A stretch of DNA of 64,000 bases, from NCBI GenBank assembly GCA_963281255.1, contig OY725500.1:4211184-4275183 (forward strand), in the 5' to 3' direction. Every line of letters begins with the position of its first letter. The first letter of the stretch is position 1. Positions 51,401-63,145 of the stretch are shown in pieces. Source of the DNA: Aphrocallistes beatrix. Lineage: Eukaryota; Porifera; Hexactinellida; Sceptrulophora; Aphrocallistidae. Below the pieces are notes generated by a model. That model had not been told where the DNA came from, made no database searches, and saw only the letters and a list, made by a program, of their open reading frames with translations. Made by a program: the position numbers and the translations under genes.

Positions 51401-54400
51401 CCCTCGCCCAGGTGTGCGAGATGCTAGGCGTGAATGAGGAGGGAGGCATCGACGCTAAAGACACGAACGAACTGAGAGAGGAGGTTAAGCGGTTCCACAG
51501 GGACCTGTTGTTCAAGTTTGACGTGGAGCAGGGCAAGATGGAAGAAGGGGAGCTCCGCTCTTTCTTGGAGAGACACCCCTCCCAAGAAGATAAGCAGTCG
51601 CAGCTGCGCGCGCTCAACTCGATCATCAAGGACACGCTGCGGGGCTGGGTGGACAGCGAAGTGCAGGAACCGAAGCTGGTGTGCGCCATCTTCAACTTGC
51701 TGCACCGGCAGTTCCACGAGCAAGAGGAGTTCTCCTCCGCCCTCGAGAAGACCTACATCCTCCCCGCCTCCAAGCAGACGCACAACCTCATCAGCCCCAC
51801 CGACATCCTGTCCGCACTCGGACACCTGCGCTCTCTGATGGAGGTGCGGATCGACACGAGCGAGCAGAAGAGCCTGAAGCGATACTTGAACATCCTCTCA
51901 GAGCCCAGGCTTGTGTTCCACCATCCAGAGCTGCTCTGCTCTCTGCAGATACACGAGACGGTGCTCAACGTGATGAAGCACTTGCTGGACGATATCCAAT
52001 CTAAAGAGCAGAATAAGACCAATCCCATCCACCAGCAGACCACCGACAACTTCAAGATATTCCAGGAGACCATCTCCGAGTGCTGCAAGTACCTCTGCAA
52101 CCTAGCCAAGTTCTCGGGCGGCTCCAACTCCAAGTACGCCCCCACGAACTCCCAGTGCATGCTGTTTCCACATCTGGATTACCTGCTTGAGCTCTCACGA
52201 GTGCACAACACCGTCGACTACCAGACTGACACCTCCCCCATGGAGGTGGCCAATGCCATCATCCGCAACAACGAGCGTCTCGCCCTCTGCTTGCAGGAGG
52301 AGCAGATTCGCAAGGTGATAGACCTGCTGGCGCACGCAGTTTCAGATCTGCACCTTCTCAACCGCACAGAGCAGTACCTGGAGTTCCTGAAACTGGCCGT
52401 CCGATCCAGCGATTGCTACATCGAAGAGAACGCAAAGATCATCGTCACTCATCTCATCTCCAACCGGATGTGCCTCGGCCCGGCGCTGGAATACAACCAG
52501 CCCAATGGGTTCGGCGGTTACTTCACCTCCCTCTCCTCTCCAACAGACGACTCGCTTTCGGCAGAAGTCACACTCCCCTACTACATCTCCCTCCTCGACC
52601 TGCTGGCCAAATGCGCGCCTGACCACCCCTCCGAGGTCCTCCTCCTCTCCGAGACCCCGCCCATCTGCTCGGTCCTGCAGAAGATCATTGTCGAGGAGGA
52701 CCTACGTCGGCTGTTGGAGTGCTCGCTGGAGCCGCCGGAGCGGTTCGAAGCGGGAGAGTTCGTCGAGCTGAAGAACAAGAAATTCGCAGAGGAGTGGTCC
52801 AACTTCAAAGGCTCCATCCTTCTCTTCTACGAGCAAGTCCACTCCATCGACCCTGCCACCATCCTGGCGCTAATAGAAGCCTCCATCATCCCAGACATGC
52901 TGTACACGCTGTGTCTCTGCAGAGTGGACATCGACGAGGTGGCAGTCACCCTCCTCAAGTACATCACCCAGTCCGTGATCCCCTTCCTGCACCGCGCTAT
53001 CGCCAGCATGCCGACTGACTCCATCTCAGATGCTCTGTCCTCGAAGTTGCTGCACGCCAACTACTGGCTGGCCTGTCTCCCTGTCGCCATGGTACAGAAG
53101 AATCAGGTCTCCGAGTTTGTCCGCCTCATCGCCAGTCGCCTGACCCCTGGGACCATGTACCCCCTCCTCTCCAAGCTCCTCCTGGACATGCACCACCTAC
53201 CCCCACACAACCGTGGGATCGTCATTAACATGCTGCGCGTCCATTTCACCGCAAGGGGCGGCTACTATTCGGGCGCCAATATAGACAGCACAAATGCCGC
53301 CACTCCACAGGAGCAGCACCAGTTGTTGGAACTGGCGCACTTTCTCCTGGAAGAGACCTACGCTTCTTCTCGCTCGCCCCCTTCTAAGATGGAGAGAAAA
53401 TCCTCCTCGCTTGCTCAGAAAGAGAACAACTCGGCAAGACTGAGGGAGTGCCTACACGCGGTTATTCACGCCCTAGCTCCAGACATGCTGGTGCCAGAAC
53501 ACACACTCTCCGACACCTCTTTCCTCCTCCTCCCCAACCACCATCTCCACCTAGCTTCCTCCTCAGTGGGAACTTCACACCCTCAGATTCTGCCCTCATT
53601 CGACTTCCCTTCCCCTAGTGCCCTCTTGGGGCCTGACTCCAGACTCTCGCCCCCTTCTGACCTCATCCAGCGTCTGAAACGGCCGGCCACCGCTTGGCTG
53701 GACACGCTGCAGTACCGACTCTACTGCCAGGAGATCTCCGGCGTGATCGCGGATAAGGAGCGGATACAAGAGAGCGTGGACTCCACCATCTCTCTCCTGC
53801 TCAACGCCATCATGAGCAAGGGCATCTACTTCGTGCACAATCCCCTGCACAACGGCCAGACGGACACCTACTCCTCCAAGGACTTCCTATCCGTCATCAA
53901 GAACTCGTTCAACATCGGACTCACCAAGAAAGACTTACGTGACAAGACATGGAAACAACTGATGAGATCTGTCTCTCTCGCTGTGCTCGAGTTCTCCTCT
54001 CTCCTCAACAACCACCTCCACTTCCGGTCTAAGAGTGTGCGGGAGCAGCTGGTGCCCATTCCTTACTACCTCCTACAGACGCAGGAGCAGGAGATCATAG
54101 TGGAGGCGGTGTACGAGTTCTTTAACCTCATTTCTAACTCCGGCTACAAGCTACAGACCACCAAGCAGTCCTCCATGTCTGTGGATCAGACCGGAGAGAA
54201 CTTCGGACGGCAGACCGTCACGCTGCTGGTCGTACACGAGCTGTACGAGAGCTTCCGAGGGAGGTGTGAGAAGATGCAAGGGTCCGGAGCGAAGGCTTAC
54301 CTCCGCGACATCTTGCTGCCCGTCATCACCAACTACTTCTGGGAACACCGCAGCTACTTCGTGTCTGATGCTAACCAGCTCGTGTACATGAGCATGGCGT

Positions 54401-57400
54401 CTCAGTTCGAGCTGGTAGAAGTCGCGAAACTGTTCCACTTCATTATTCTGTACCTACACAAGAACCCCGACCTATTCGAGAAGAGTGCAGCCACGCAAAG
54501 GGAGATCAGAACCGCGTTAGAATGGCTGTGCAGGTGTATACACCCGTTCGCTAGCAACATTTCCGTCGGGAACATTGTGAGCGAAGATATGCCTGAGTTA
54601 ACTGAGACAGACAGCTCGAACGCAGTGAATTATATCGAGGACGTGATCTCCATCCTGATCCACTCTCTCCAGGAGCAGCCCCCTTCCTCCCTCACCGCGG
54701 TCCTCCCTGTCATCTCTGTACTCGTCAAGCAGATCGGGAGCATTCGCGAGAATGCAGGAAAGCTGCATGGAAACCTGGCTCAGGTCGAGCTGGACAGACG
54801 TTTGACTGAGCTGTACCGTAGTCTCTCCGCCCGGGTGGACTCCACGCATCCCCGAGACCTCGCTGCGTATGGGGAGTGTCTGACTGCCATCTGCTGCACC
54901 CGAGTGTCCCCCCTGCTGGAGGAGAACTTCGGAGAGGCCGTCTCGCTCTATCAATCCATTCGCGCGCGAGTCCTGACAGCTTCCCTCCAGGACGAGGCGT
55001 ACGTACACATATCCCTCCCCCTCATCACCAGGTACATCAAGCGCTGTAACGACCTGAAGACGGAGGATAGGCCGCGGCACAACTCAGACATCCAACCGAT
55101 CCTCTGCTCAGTGATCCGGTACCTCAGAGACAACATGCTGGCCGACATCCCCGAGGAGTACCATATCGTTCAGTGCCTGGAGCTGATCGCCCCCTACACG
55201 CCCCTCGAAGACCTGTGGAGTGTGTGGCGAGACTTGAAGTTGTACATCCACACCATCCGCACCGCTCTCATCTCGCTCTGGAAGTCAGAGCAGCGGCTGA
55301 CAGCTGCCGAGGCAGGCAGTCAGTATAACGAGATGGAGCACAGCAACCTGGAGCCTCAGTTCAACACCCTCCTGCCGCACCTTCTCTCCGCGCTGATGCT
55401 GCTCGGCCGCTTCCTCTACTCGCGGGAGAAGGACCTGCTGGCCACGGCGCAGGAACACGCCCACGAGCACATCTCTCTCTTCTGGGACCTGGACTTCATC
55501 TTCAACTGCTGGCAGACCTCGCAATACGCGCGCCAAGGCTTGCAAGGGATCATTCATACAATCTGCAACAAGTTCGAGGGTACGGAGACGCCCAATCTGC
55601 TCTCTGATAGAAACGAGCTCTCCATCCTCCTGCAGCTGGTGCTGCAGACGCAGAAGAAAGTGTACAACGAGCGCTGCCACATCCTCGTCTACTGCGTGAA
55701 GACGCACCTCGACCTCATCCTCCACTTGAAGCACTTCTCCGCCTTGCATGAAGTCATCGAGAGCAGTGAGAACATGTTCCGTACGAACAACAACATCGAG
55801 TACATCTCTCAGAAGTTGGACCAAGAATACGCCGACAAGCACAAGTCCCTGTCTCTGTCCAACAGCCGCAGCTACGCCCTCCTCAACTGGTACCACCTGC
55901 CTCAGAGCGATTCTCAGAACGCACTTAAGATGGATCTGATGGAGATTGGGCGCGTTAAGGCGGCGATCTACAACCTCGAACATCCACGGGCGGGGCGGGA
56001 TAGGTGGAGGAAGTTCCTGACGCAACACAAGAAGCGCGCCATCATGCGGAGCTTCCAGTCAGTGCCCATCTACAAGCTGCCTTGGTTCAAGATCAGCAAC
56101 CACTTCCTGGAGACGTACCGCAGCAAGTGGCTGAGCAAGTCGCACAAGGAGGCCGACCTCATAACGCAGCTGGAGGCGACCACACAGGAAGGTCCAGGAG
56201 CTGTGGAAGGCAGTAAGCCGCTCAAACTGCTAGTGGGTGTGTTCTGTCAGGGAGGCATCCAACAGACGGACCAACAGGTGCGTACGGACGACACGGTGCA
56301 TGTAAACTATAGCTTCATTTCTAATTGTTTATTTTAGGAGTTATACCGGAAGTATGCCAAATCACTACAGGAGAGCTGTGATTGCATCGACGACGATCCT
56401 GAGGGTCAGGAATGTGATGATATCTTCGCGCAGCAAGCTAAGAAGAAGGAACTGGAGAAGCAACAAGTGGAGCTGACCAATCGGAACGTCGCCGAGATGG
56501 TTGTCGTGGTGCTAGCGGAGTCTGATGGATGCAGGGGAGACTTGATACAGGAGACCCTACAGCTCGGCATTTCCTTGCTCAAGGGCGGCAATCTAGAGGT
56601 GCAGGAGAACATTCTAGAATTCCTACAAACGTCTAAGGAAGGAGGAGACTTCTTCACGAGTATGTCCAGACTGATCTTTGACTGTCCGGTGTTGGACCGG
56701 TCTACCTACGAGCGGCAGCGGAAGGTGTACGGCAACGCGGAGGACCTGCAGACCGCCATCAAGGACGACCAGTTCACGCAGGACCTGTTCCGCTTCCTAC
56801 AGCTGCTGTGCGAGGGACACAACATGTCGATGCAGAACTATCTCCGCTCCCAGCAGGACAAGACCACCACTGTGAACCTGGTCGTGTCCACAGTGGACTA
56901 CCTGCTCTCCCTGCAGGAGTCCATTCAGAACTTCTACGGGCAGTACGCAGGCCCGGGGGGCATAGACGTGCAGGGCCAGTCCAACTTCAAGAAGGTGTTC
57001 ATGGTGGTGCAGCAGGTGAGTATGTGACGATTGCAATTCGCTAAACACCTGACACTGTAGCTAATGTTACTATGGACAGGTATTCAACACGCTAACTGAG
57101 TACGTGCAAGGCCCCTGCAATGCTAACCAGCAGGCACTCAGCCAGTCGAGGCTGTGGGATGCCATCTCTGGATTCTTCTACATTTTCGCTAAACTCCAAT
57201 CCAAGCTCTCCTCCGAGTACGAGTACTCGATGGAGCTGATGAAGGAGGTGTTGGATGTGCACGCAGACATGATAATTCTGCTGCTCAGCATGCTGGAAGG
57301 AAACGTGAACAACGAAGCTAACTCCATCTCTGGACAGATGAAAGATGCCCTGGTGGAGTCACGTCAGGTTGGTTCTTCATCTGTCTGGTATCAGTCCGCG

Positions 57401-60027
57401 TTCCTTAATTACAATGTACTCACTCCTCTGCACTTGGAACACAAAAAAAGCTCATGTAACCATCTAAGCAATTCAAGCTTCTGAGAACGAGTCTCATTGG
57501 CTTCTGCATTATCTATGGAGCTCATTGTGGCCGATTTCCAGTGATTCTCCGCTTATAAGAATTGCTGGTTATGATGCAGTACAGGGTTCAGTGAGCTTGA
57601 TTCTATTGGAATCTCTTCCATCCGAATGGGACCTTATGGCAAATCCATATGCGATATTTAACAGCTCCAATTCTCCATTGATAGAATCTGAAGGAAATCG
57701 TGGAGTTCTGCTGCACATTCATCGATCTGAATGACGTCATCACCTCCAAAGGGTTCCAGAGCTACGACCAGAATAAAGACGGCGTGGTGAGCCGCATCGA
57801 GTTCGAGACAGCTCTCTCCTCTCAGAACTACAAACAGTCCGACATGGACTACCTGATGCGCTGCGCCGACACGAATCAGGACGGCGTGATCGACTACATG
57901 GAGTTCATGGAGCGCTTCTACACGCCTTGCGATCGGATCGGCTTCAACCTCAGCGTCCTTTTTACCATCCTGTTCGATCACCTGTTCGAAGGGGACACCA
58001 ACCAGGAGCTAGGGCGCCTCAGGGATGACACTGAGAAACTGCGGAAGCACTTTAAGTCTTACACGGGTTGCATTGAGATCATCGGTGAGTTGGTCTACAT
58101 TCCTGTTATGACGTTTTGTTATTGTTTTCTACTTTGTTTATGCGCCTTGTTTACTTGGATGCAAAATCTAGTTTAGGAATTTTAATGTTGCTATGTAGGG
58201 AAGAGCAAGAAAGTGGAAAAGGTATTTTTCCAAATTGATAAGTCCAACTTCGAGCAATGGGAAAAACCTCAGATTCAAGAATCCAAACGTAACTTTATTC
58301 AGAACTTAGACCACGAGATTTCCACTAAGGATAAAATGGAGAAGTTTATGGACTTCTGCGAAGACACGATATTTGAAATGAAGCACGCGGCAATGCTGAG
58401 TCAGTCCTTGGAGCGTGAGCGCGAAACCAGAGCCTGCGAGCACCACGAGAATGCTGCCGACTATTTCAAGATGGTACCCACCGACCCAGTTGAGAAACTG
58501 GCGGTTAATTACAAAGTCCACGTAGATGAGGCTCGGAATAAGTGGGCGCGAGCGAAAATTGGGCTTTCCAGCTTCTACTCTAAGCTCGGTCTCCTCAAGT
58601 TTATTCTCGTCGTCCCTATCCTCGTGGAGTTCTGTATTAACATCGCCTCTTTTGTGAAGCAGAGATTCTACCCCACTCAGGGCAGCAAGCCCAACGCAGC
58701 AGTCACTGTAGACAGTTCGTATGTGCCCAGAATAATAGGCGCCACGCGTCGCTTCTCTTCCAATCTAGCGCAGATGGATTTCCTGCTGAGGAAGTCGAGC
58801 ATGGTGATCGTGTTCGTGCTGAACCTGCTCCTGCTCTTCTGTAACTTTGATGCTCTCTCTGGCAGTTATGACGACAGCAGCAGCATCGTGTTCATGAACT
58901 TCACCGTCCCCGAAACCTTGGACAGAGTCAAGGTTTTCCTACTGCACTCTACCTCCTCTCTGCACTTGGTGTTCTCTGGGCTGCTAATCTGGACTTATTG
59001 GAAGTTAAAGTTCCCACTAATTGTCTTCCGCGAAGAGAAAAGTCTGTGTCACGCGATTGAAGGAAACAAAGAGAAATTGAAAAACGAATTTAATAAATGC
59101 ATGTTTCTCATCAACAAACGCTGGTGGGATAAGCAAGTGTTATCTTCTGCAACATTCCCGCAGCATTATTGGAACAAACTTGTCCGTCAGGAGATGAAAG
59201 AAGAGTCTGATGACAAGGAAAGCAATGGAACATTTTATGGTTTTGACATCAATTACACTCTCTGGACCGTGGTGTGCGTTATGTTGACGGACTACACGCT
59301 CCAGATTAAAGTGGTCTACTTCCTTTTCTCTCTCCTCGGCAAGTTGTACTCTCCAGCTTTCTTCTGTATCCACCTCCTACTGGACGTGTACACCAACTTC
59401 GAGACTCTTCGTACCATCTTCTACTCCATCTACCACAACAAAACGAGGCTGCTGATGAGTATCTTCATCCTGCTTGTGGTGCAGCTCATATTCAGCATAA
59501 TCGGAATGTACCTGTTCGGCCCTGAAGATGAAGTGTCTCTCATCGATATTTTCTTGTATCTGGTCGGGCAAATTCCTGGCGGTAACCTCGATATTTCAGA
59601 GAAGTACCAACCTGATAACAACACCCTCGCACCTAAGGACACGACCGTCACGGTGTACAGTATCGCCTATTTCTTCGCCATCCAGCTGGTACTGATCGCC
59701 CTGATTCAGGGTCTGATCATCGACGCGTTCGGAGAACTTCGGAAGAAGCAAGAGGATGCGAAGGTAGCAATGCACAATAAATGTTTCATTTGCGGTCTGA
59801 CCAAGGAGACATTCGACCAGAACACTCCCCGTGGTTTCGAGATGCATACCGAGAAAGAGCACTACTTTCCTAACTACCTCTTCTTCCTAATGCACCTGAT
59901 CCACAAGGAGGAGACAGAGTACACAGGACAGGAGTCCTACGTCATGGACATGTACCGCAAGAGGGACTGGGAGTTTTTTCCTGTCGGTACTTGTTTCTCA
60001 CAGCATAAGATTTCAGAAAACAAGTAA
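45431..60027 (+). CDS. RYR: Ryanodine receptor, intracellular calcium-release channel
   Basis: Ten exons: 45431-45664, 45731-45868, 45926-46363, 46420-46699, 46752-46965, 47031-56277, 56338-57015, 57080-57367, 57694-58084 and 58199-60027, giving about 4,578 residues (vertebrate RyRs have about 5,000). It forms a tetrameric calcium-release channel in ER or sarcoplasmic membranes. Seen in order: N-terminal trefoil/MIR region (SEGFGTEACHL); RIH; SPRY1 (about 655-830); one pair of RYR repeats (about 906-1100); SPRY2 and SPRY3 (to about 1450); a helical core; RIH-associated region (FRFLQLLCEGHN); two EF-hands with canonical loops starting at about Asp3864 and Asp3898; six or so pore helices; and the signature IQGLIIDAFGEL with the C-terminal CxxC...H-H zinc motif (CFICG) and TGQESYV. 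The usual second RYR-repeat pair is not seen. The filter reads PGGNLDIS instead of AGGGIGDE. Most of the protein sits in one 9.2 kb exon. Confidence 0.95.
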
Positions 60028-60212
60028 ACCATTGCTTCCCTCTCACTCTCTCATTTTCTATTCCCACCACAGCACAGCAAACGTGTACATATACACCTGA
60101 GTTCTAGCTAATGATTATGTTATGTATAATTATGGATTTTGATTTGTTTATTTCTTTACTAGCAAATAAATCAATATTAATAAACGTTTCGTTTGACCGT
60201 AGAATGCCCACT

Positions 60213-60229
60213 GGGGACACAGTGTCCCC
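60213..60229. repeat. Perfect inverted repeat GGGGACACAGTGTCCCC
   Basis: Eight-base arms (GGGGACAC and GTGTCCCC) flank a single A. It stands out as a GC-rich island in AT-rich spacer, 186 bases after the ryanodine receptor stop. It could be a dimeric transcription factor site or form a hairpin in the 3'UTR. Confidence 0.6.
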
Positions 60230-60694
60230 GATATCGCGGATGTCTCCCAGCCATTTTCTATGGCACTGAGCCATAAAAGTGCGAAGCCATATAAATGCTA
60301 GGCATTCCACACTTTTAATACTTTGAATTTGATAACTTATTAAATTCTTAAGGCAACGCTTCAAAAAATGTTCAAGTCAGCAACAATGATGACTTGATTG
60401 CGAACATATTGCGTGCGTTACAGTAACATTCAGTTATTAATTAATATTTGGCGAATATACGAATCTCTGCTATTCAATGTTTACAAATAATTACCACAAA
60501 AACGCTACTTCAAGTCAGCCGCCATGCCAGGTATTCGAGGAATTTGCAGATATATCAGGAAACTAATCATCTTTTGAGATCGGAGGTTAGTTCGTTATTG
60601 CAATACTTTTCTTAGTCGAAGTCACAAGCTCTGTAGGTTCACTGCTGAAGCCATTAGTTTAGTCTCATGACTCGAGCTGTTGCTTTGAGTAGCC

Positions 60695-60701
60695 TATAAA
60701 A
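60695..60701 (+). promoter_or_regulatory. TATA box of folliculin
   Basis: TATAAAA lies 52 bases before the folliculin ATG at 60747, again implying a short 5'UTR. Confidence 0.45.
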
Positions 60702-60746
60702 CCTTCACCACAAATGCAAACGAACTAATTCTCTTCCAATCTCACA

Positions 60747-62375
60747 ATGGAACATGCTTGTTTTGCCTTGTGCCATTTCTGTGATAACCACGGTCCCCGA
60801 ATCATTACCTGTACGCAGACCGGAATGCCACCAAATGAAGTTGCTGTGTCGCCCTTATCTCCGTCCAAACTACAAGACTCCCCGCTAGACTACGCGATAT
60901 CACCCAAATCAAGCACATCGAAACAGTCGACTCCCACCTCCAGCTTGCACTCGTCTCTCGGCTCTTCAGTTGACGTCACATGTGAAGCGTGCAGAGCTGA
61001 AGGACCAGATGACAAACTCGGTTTCATAAGCTCGCAAAGTAATCAGCTGTTCGTTTCCAGACACCTCCCCAGTTGCAAAGAGACGCTGGTCTCTTTGCGA
61101 AAGGCTTGCTCCCGATCTTACAACTTGGAGCAGACGGGGCAGAAGGAGGGAGCTGTGGTGTTCGGTGATCCTTCCTCTGACTACGTGCTCAGCTACAAGT
61201 TCTATCTTAAGGACGCACACGCAAGGGGCTTCAAACGGTTGTATAGCATCATCGTCCTCACTCGTACCCCCACCTATCTCTACCAATTCAGCGCATGCAT
61301 ATCCCGCCAGTTAGAGGTGCTAATAAGCACACTCAAGGAGAAAACAGATCAATTGTTCGAAAGGGAGTCTTTGCAAGAAGATACTCACGCCCTGCTCCAT
61401 ATGAGGAATAGATTCGCTGACCCTGTTGCTTTGTCCCGAGCTCGTTCTGCTACAATTTCACAACCCCGTTCCCTCCCTACCATCACTGGAGACGCCAACA
61501 TATTCCAGTTCATCCATTCTAGTTTCTCTTCTATGCTCAAAACACATTTGCCTCCCAACCTTCGATCTGCCAACACATCCTCTCGGCTGCAATATTTAGT
61601 GGAAAAGCATCAACTACAACACATCTTGCTGAGTAAGATTCCTTCCAGCTCTCCTGCCCTCAAGCTCTCCCACGATTCCTTCTCTAACTTGCGGCATCTC
61701 TCGCGTACCATTGGCGGTCATATCTTCGATCAGGTTCTGTACCACCTGTACACAGGCCATCAGATCGTTATCCGCGGGAGGTCACAACCCATGGTGTCAT
61801 CCGCTCTGCACCATCTCTCCTATCTCCTCCCCAAGCACTGTGTTCGCATGTGCGAGTACGAGAGGAAGTACCTCCCCCTGGACAAGTGCAACCTGCTGGG
61901 GCTGCACCCCAAGACGTACGTTCCAAACTCTTTCTTCGCCGATACCAGACAGTCCGGAGTCATCTTGGACATTTTCCAGTTGGAGCATTGCTCGGGCTCT
62001 GACTCAGAAACTGACACCGATTCGGGAGTGGGGCTGGGAGACGACCCCCTGGACTCCTACGCCTTTCAGATCCAACCTGACATTCCCCTAGACTACCATA
62101 GCCAGCTTTTACTTCCTTCTGTTCTCACGCATCTCCATAACATCATCTACCCTAAGATATACTCGGAAGACGTGATGCGGTTAGCCATTGATAGCATCAA
62201 GCAGGGAATCCTCACGAAGGTCCTGATCCTGAACAAAAGCTCCCGGCTACCCAGCAAGCACTCTTCCCAGCTCAAAGATAAGATGCAGAACAAGCTACTC
62301 TCCCTCATTCACGCTTCAGAGGGTGATTTGCCCTTTCTAGATTTCTGGTCTCTTCCGTTCGAGACCACCAAGTAA
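60747..62375 (+). CDS. FLCN: Folliculin
   Basis: A single-exon protein of 542 residues (human FLCN has 579). Folliculin is the GTPase-activating subunit of the FLCN-FNIP complex that acts on RagC/D at the lysosome and so controls mTORC1 and TFE3/TFEB. The N-terminus has ALCHFCDNHGPRIITCTQ, matching the conserved CHFCE-HGPR longin start. It continues with CEACRAEG, VFGDPSSDYVLSYKFYLKDA, RGFKRLYSIIVL (where the catalytic Arg of the longin domain is expected), then the C-terminal DENN (SFSNLRHLSRTIGGHIFDQV, YHLYTGHQIVIRGRS, YLPLDKCNLLGLHP). The Ser-rich linker after residue 30 is usual. It looks intact. Confidence 0.94.
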   Translation: MEHACFALCHFCDNHGPRIITCTQTGMPPNEVAVSPLSPSKLQDSPLDYAISPKSSTSKQSTPTSSLHSSLGSSVDVTCEACRAEGPDDKLGFISSQSNQLFVSRHLPSCKETLVSLRKACSRSYNLEQTGQKEGAVVFGDPSSDYVLSYKFYLKDAHARGFKRLYSIIVLTRTPTYLYQFSACISRQLEVLISTLKEKTDQLFERESLQEDTHALLHMRNRFADPVALSRARSATISQPRSLPTITGDANIFQFIHSSFSSMLKTHLPPNLRSANTSSRLQYLVEKHQLQHILLSKIPSSSPALKLSHDSFSNLRHLSRTIGGHIFDQVLYHLYTGHQIVIRGRSQPMVSSALHHLSYLLPKHCVRMCEYERKYLPLDKCNLLGLHPKTYVPNSFFADTRQSGVILDIFQLEHCSGSDSETDTDSGVGLGDDPLDSYAFQIQPDIPLDYHSQLLLPSVLTHLHNIIYPKIYSEDVMRLAIDSIKQGILTKVLILNKSSRLPSKHSSQLKDKMQNKLLSLIHASEGDLPFLDFWSLPFETTK

Positions 62376-63145
62376 TGCATTGATTCGCACTGATGATTGT
62401 ACTTCCATCACTTGCCCATTGTAAATGTAGAAGTAAGCATTTGATTTGTGATTAGTCGTTCTCCTTATTATCAATTTACTAGATTTATATGAGATTTGCT
62501 AACCTTGAGTCTGTTTCAATTATCTTGGAGGATCCAACCATCTAGCATTATAATAAAATCGATGTCAGTTCTCTTCTTGATAATATGTCATCATCACAGA
62601 ACAGTAGTAAAGTAATGGTCATCATCCTTACAGTAGAGTGATTTGAGGCGAAAGTGCTAATGTAATTGTTGTACTAAGCATGAATTCGTAAACACACAGT
62701 AAGTAGATGCCCTATCTGGTCTAGTGCAAATGTACACTCTTGCAACTTCATGGAACGATGCTAATAATAAAGTTTTTATTGTTTAGAACACTTGGCATTG
62801 CATCAATCTTGTGATGAGTGATAAAACAAAGAGCAGCATTATCTGAGACTAGATTAGCTACCACGTGAATTGCCTTGCTATTCTTGTCCATTTTGCATTT
62901 ATTTCTACGATCTTTTCTGATGTGGTGTTGCCATTTCATGCCCCACGCACGAGGCGTGACTGCAAATGTGACCAAATTGTCGATTGTACAATATAAGAGA
63001 TTGATCTAGTTTCTCTGATATAAGAGTAACACATACACGTGACGTGTTGCTGTGTATCAGTATTTTCCAGGTACATTAGCTATTACAGCAGTACAGGTCA
63101 CTCCGTGTATCTAATTATCAGTATTCCCCACTCAGTAGAGTTGCT
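62376..63145. other. Intergenic spacer before the reticulon gene
   Basis: About 770 AT-rich bases. TATAAG near 62992 and a CACGTGACGTG element near 63037-63047 (an E-box joined to a half CRE) lie upstream of the reticulon start. A minus-strand frame at 62748-62975 has no recognisable protein. Confidence 0.45.

Larger units (their letters stand above)
60028..60746. other. Intergenic spacer with a 17-base palindrome and the folliculin TATA box
   Basis: About 719 AT-rich bases. It contains a perfect palindrome at 60213-60229 and TATAAAA at 60695-60701. A minus-strand open frame at 60104-60364 shows no protein features. Confidence 0.5.
7898..60978. repeat. Dispersed palindromic octamer TGACGTCA, 13 sites
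   Basis: Hand scan finds TGACGTCA starting at 7898, 16594, 24956, 29491, 29744, 36414, 37838, 38688, 40760, 44257, 49134, 57732 and 60971. The next base is always C or T, and the previous base is A or G in 11 of 13. Sites fall in exons of several genes and in two introns (14-3-3 A and ClpX). The same octamer is the full CRE bound by CREB/ATF factors. The span given runs from the first site to the last; the sites themselves are eight bases each. Confidence 0.75.

Noticed and set aside
60104-60364. Minus-strand open frame of 86 codons after the ryanodine receptor
   Set aside because: AT-rich chance frame spanning the palindrome; no protein features.
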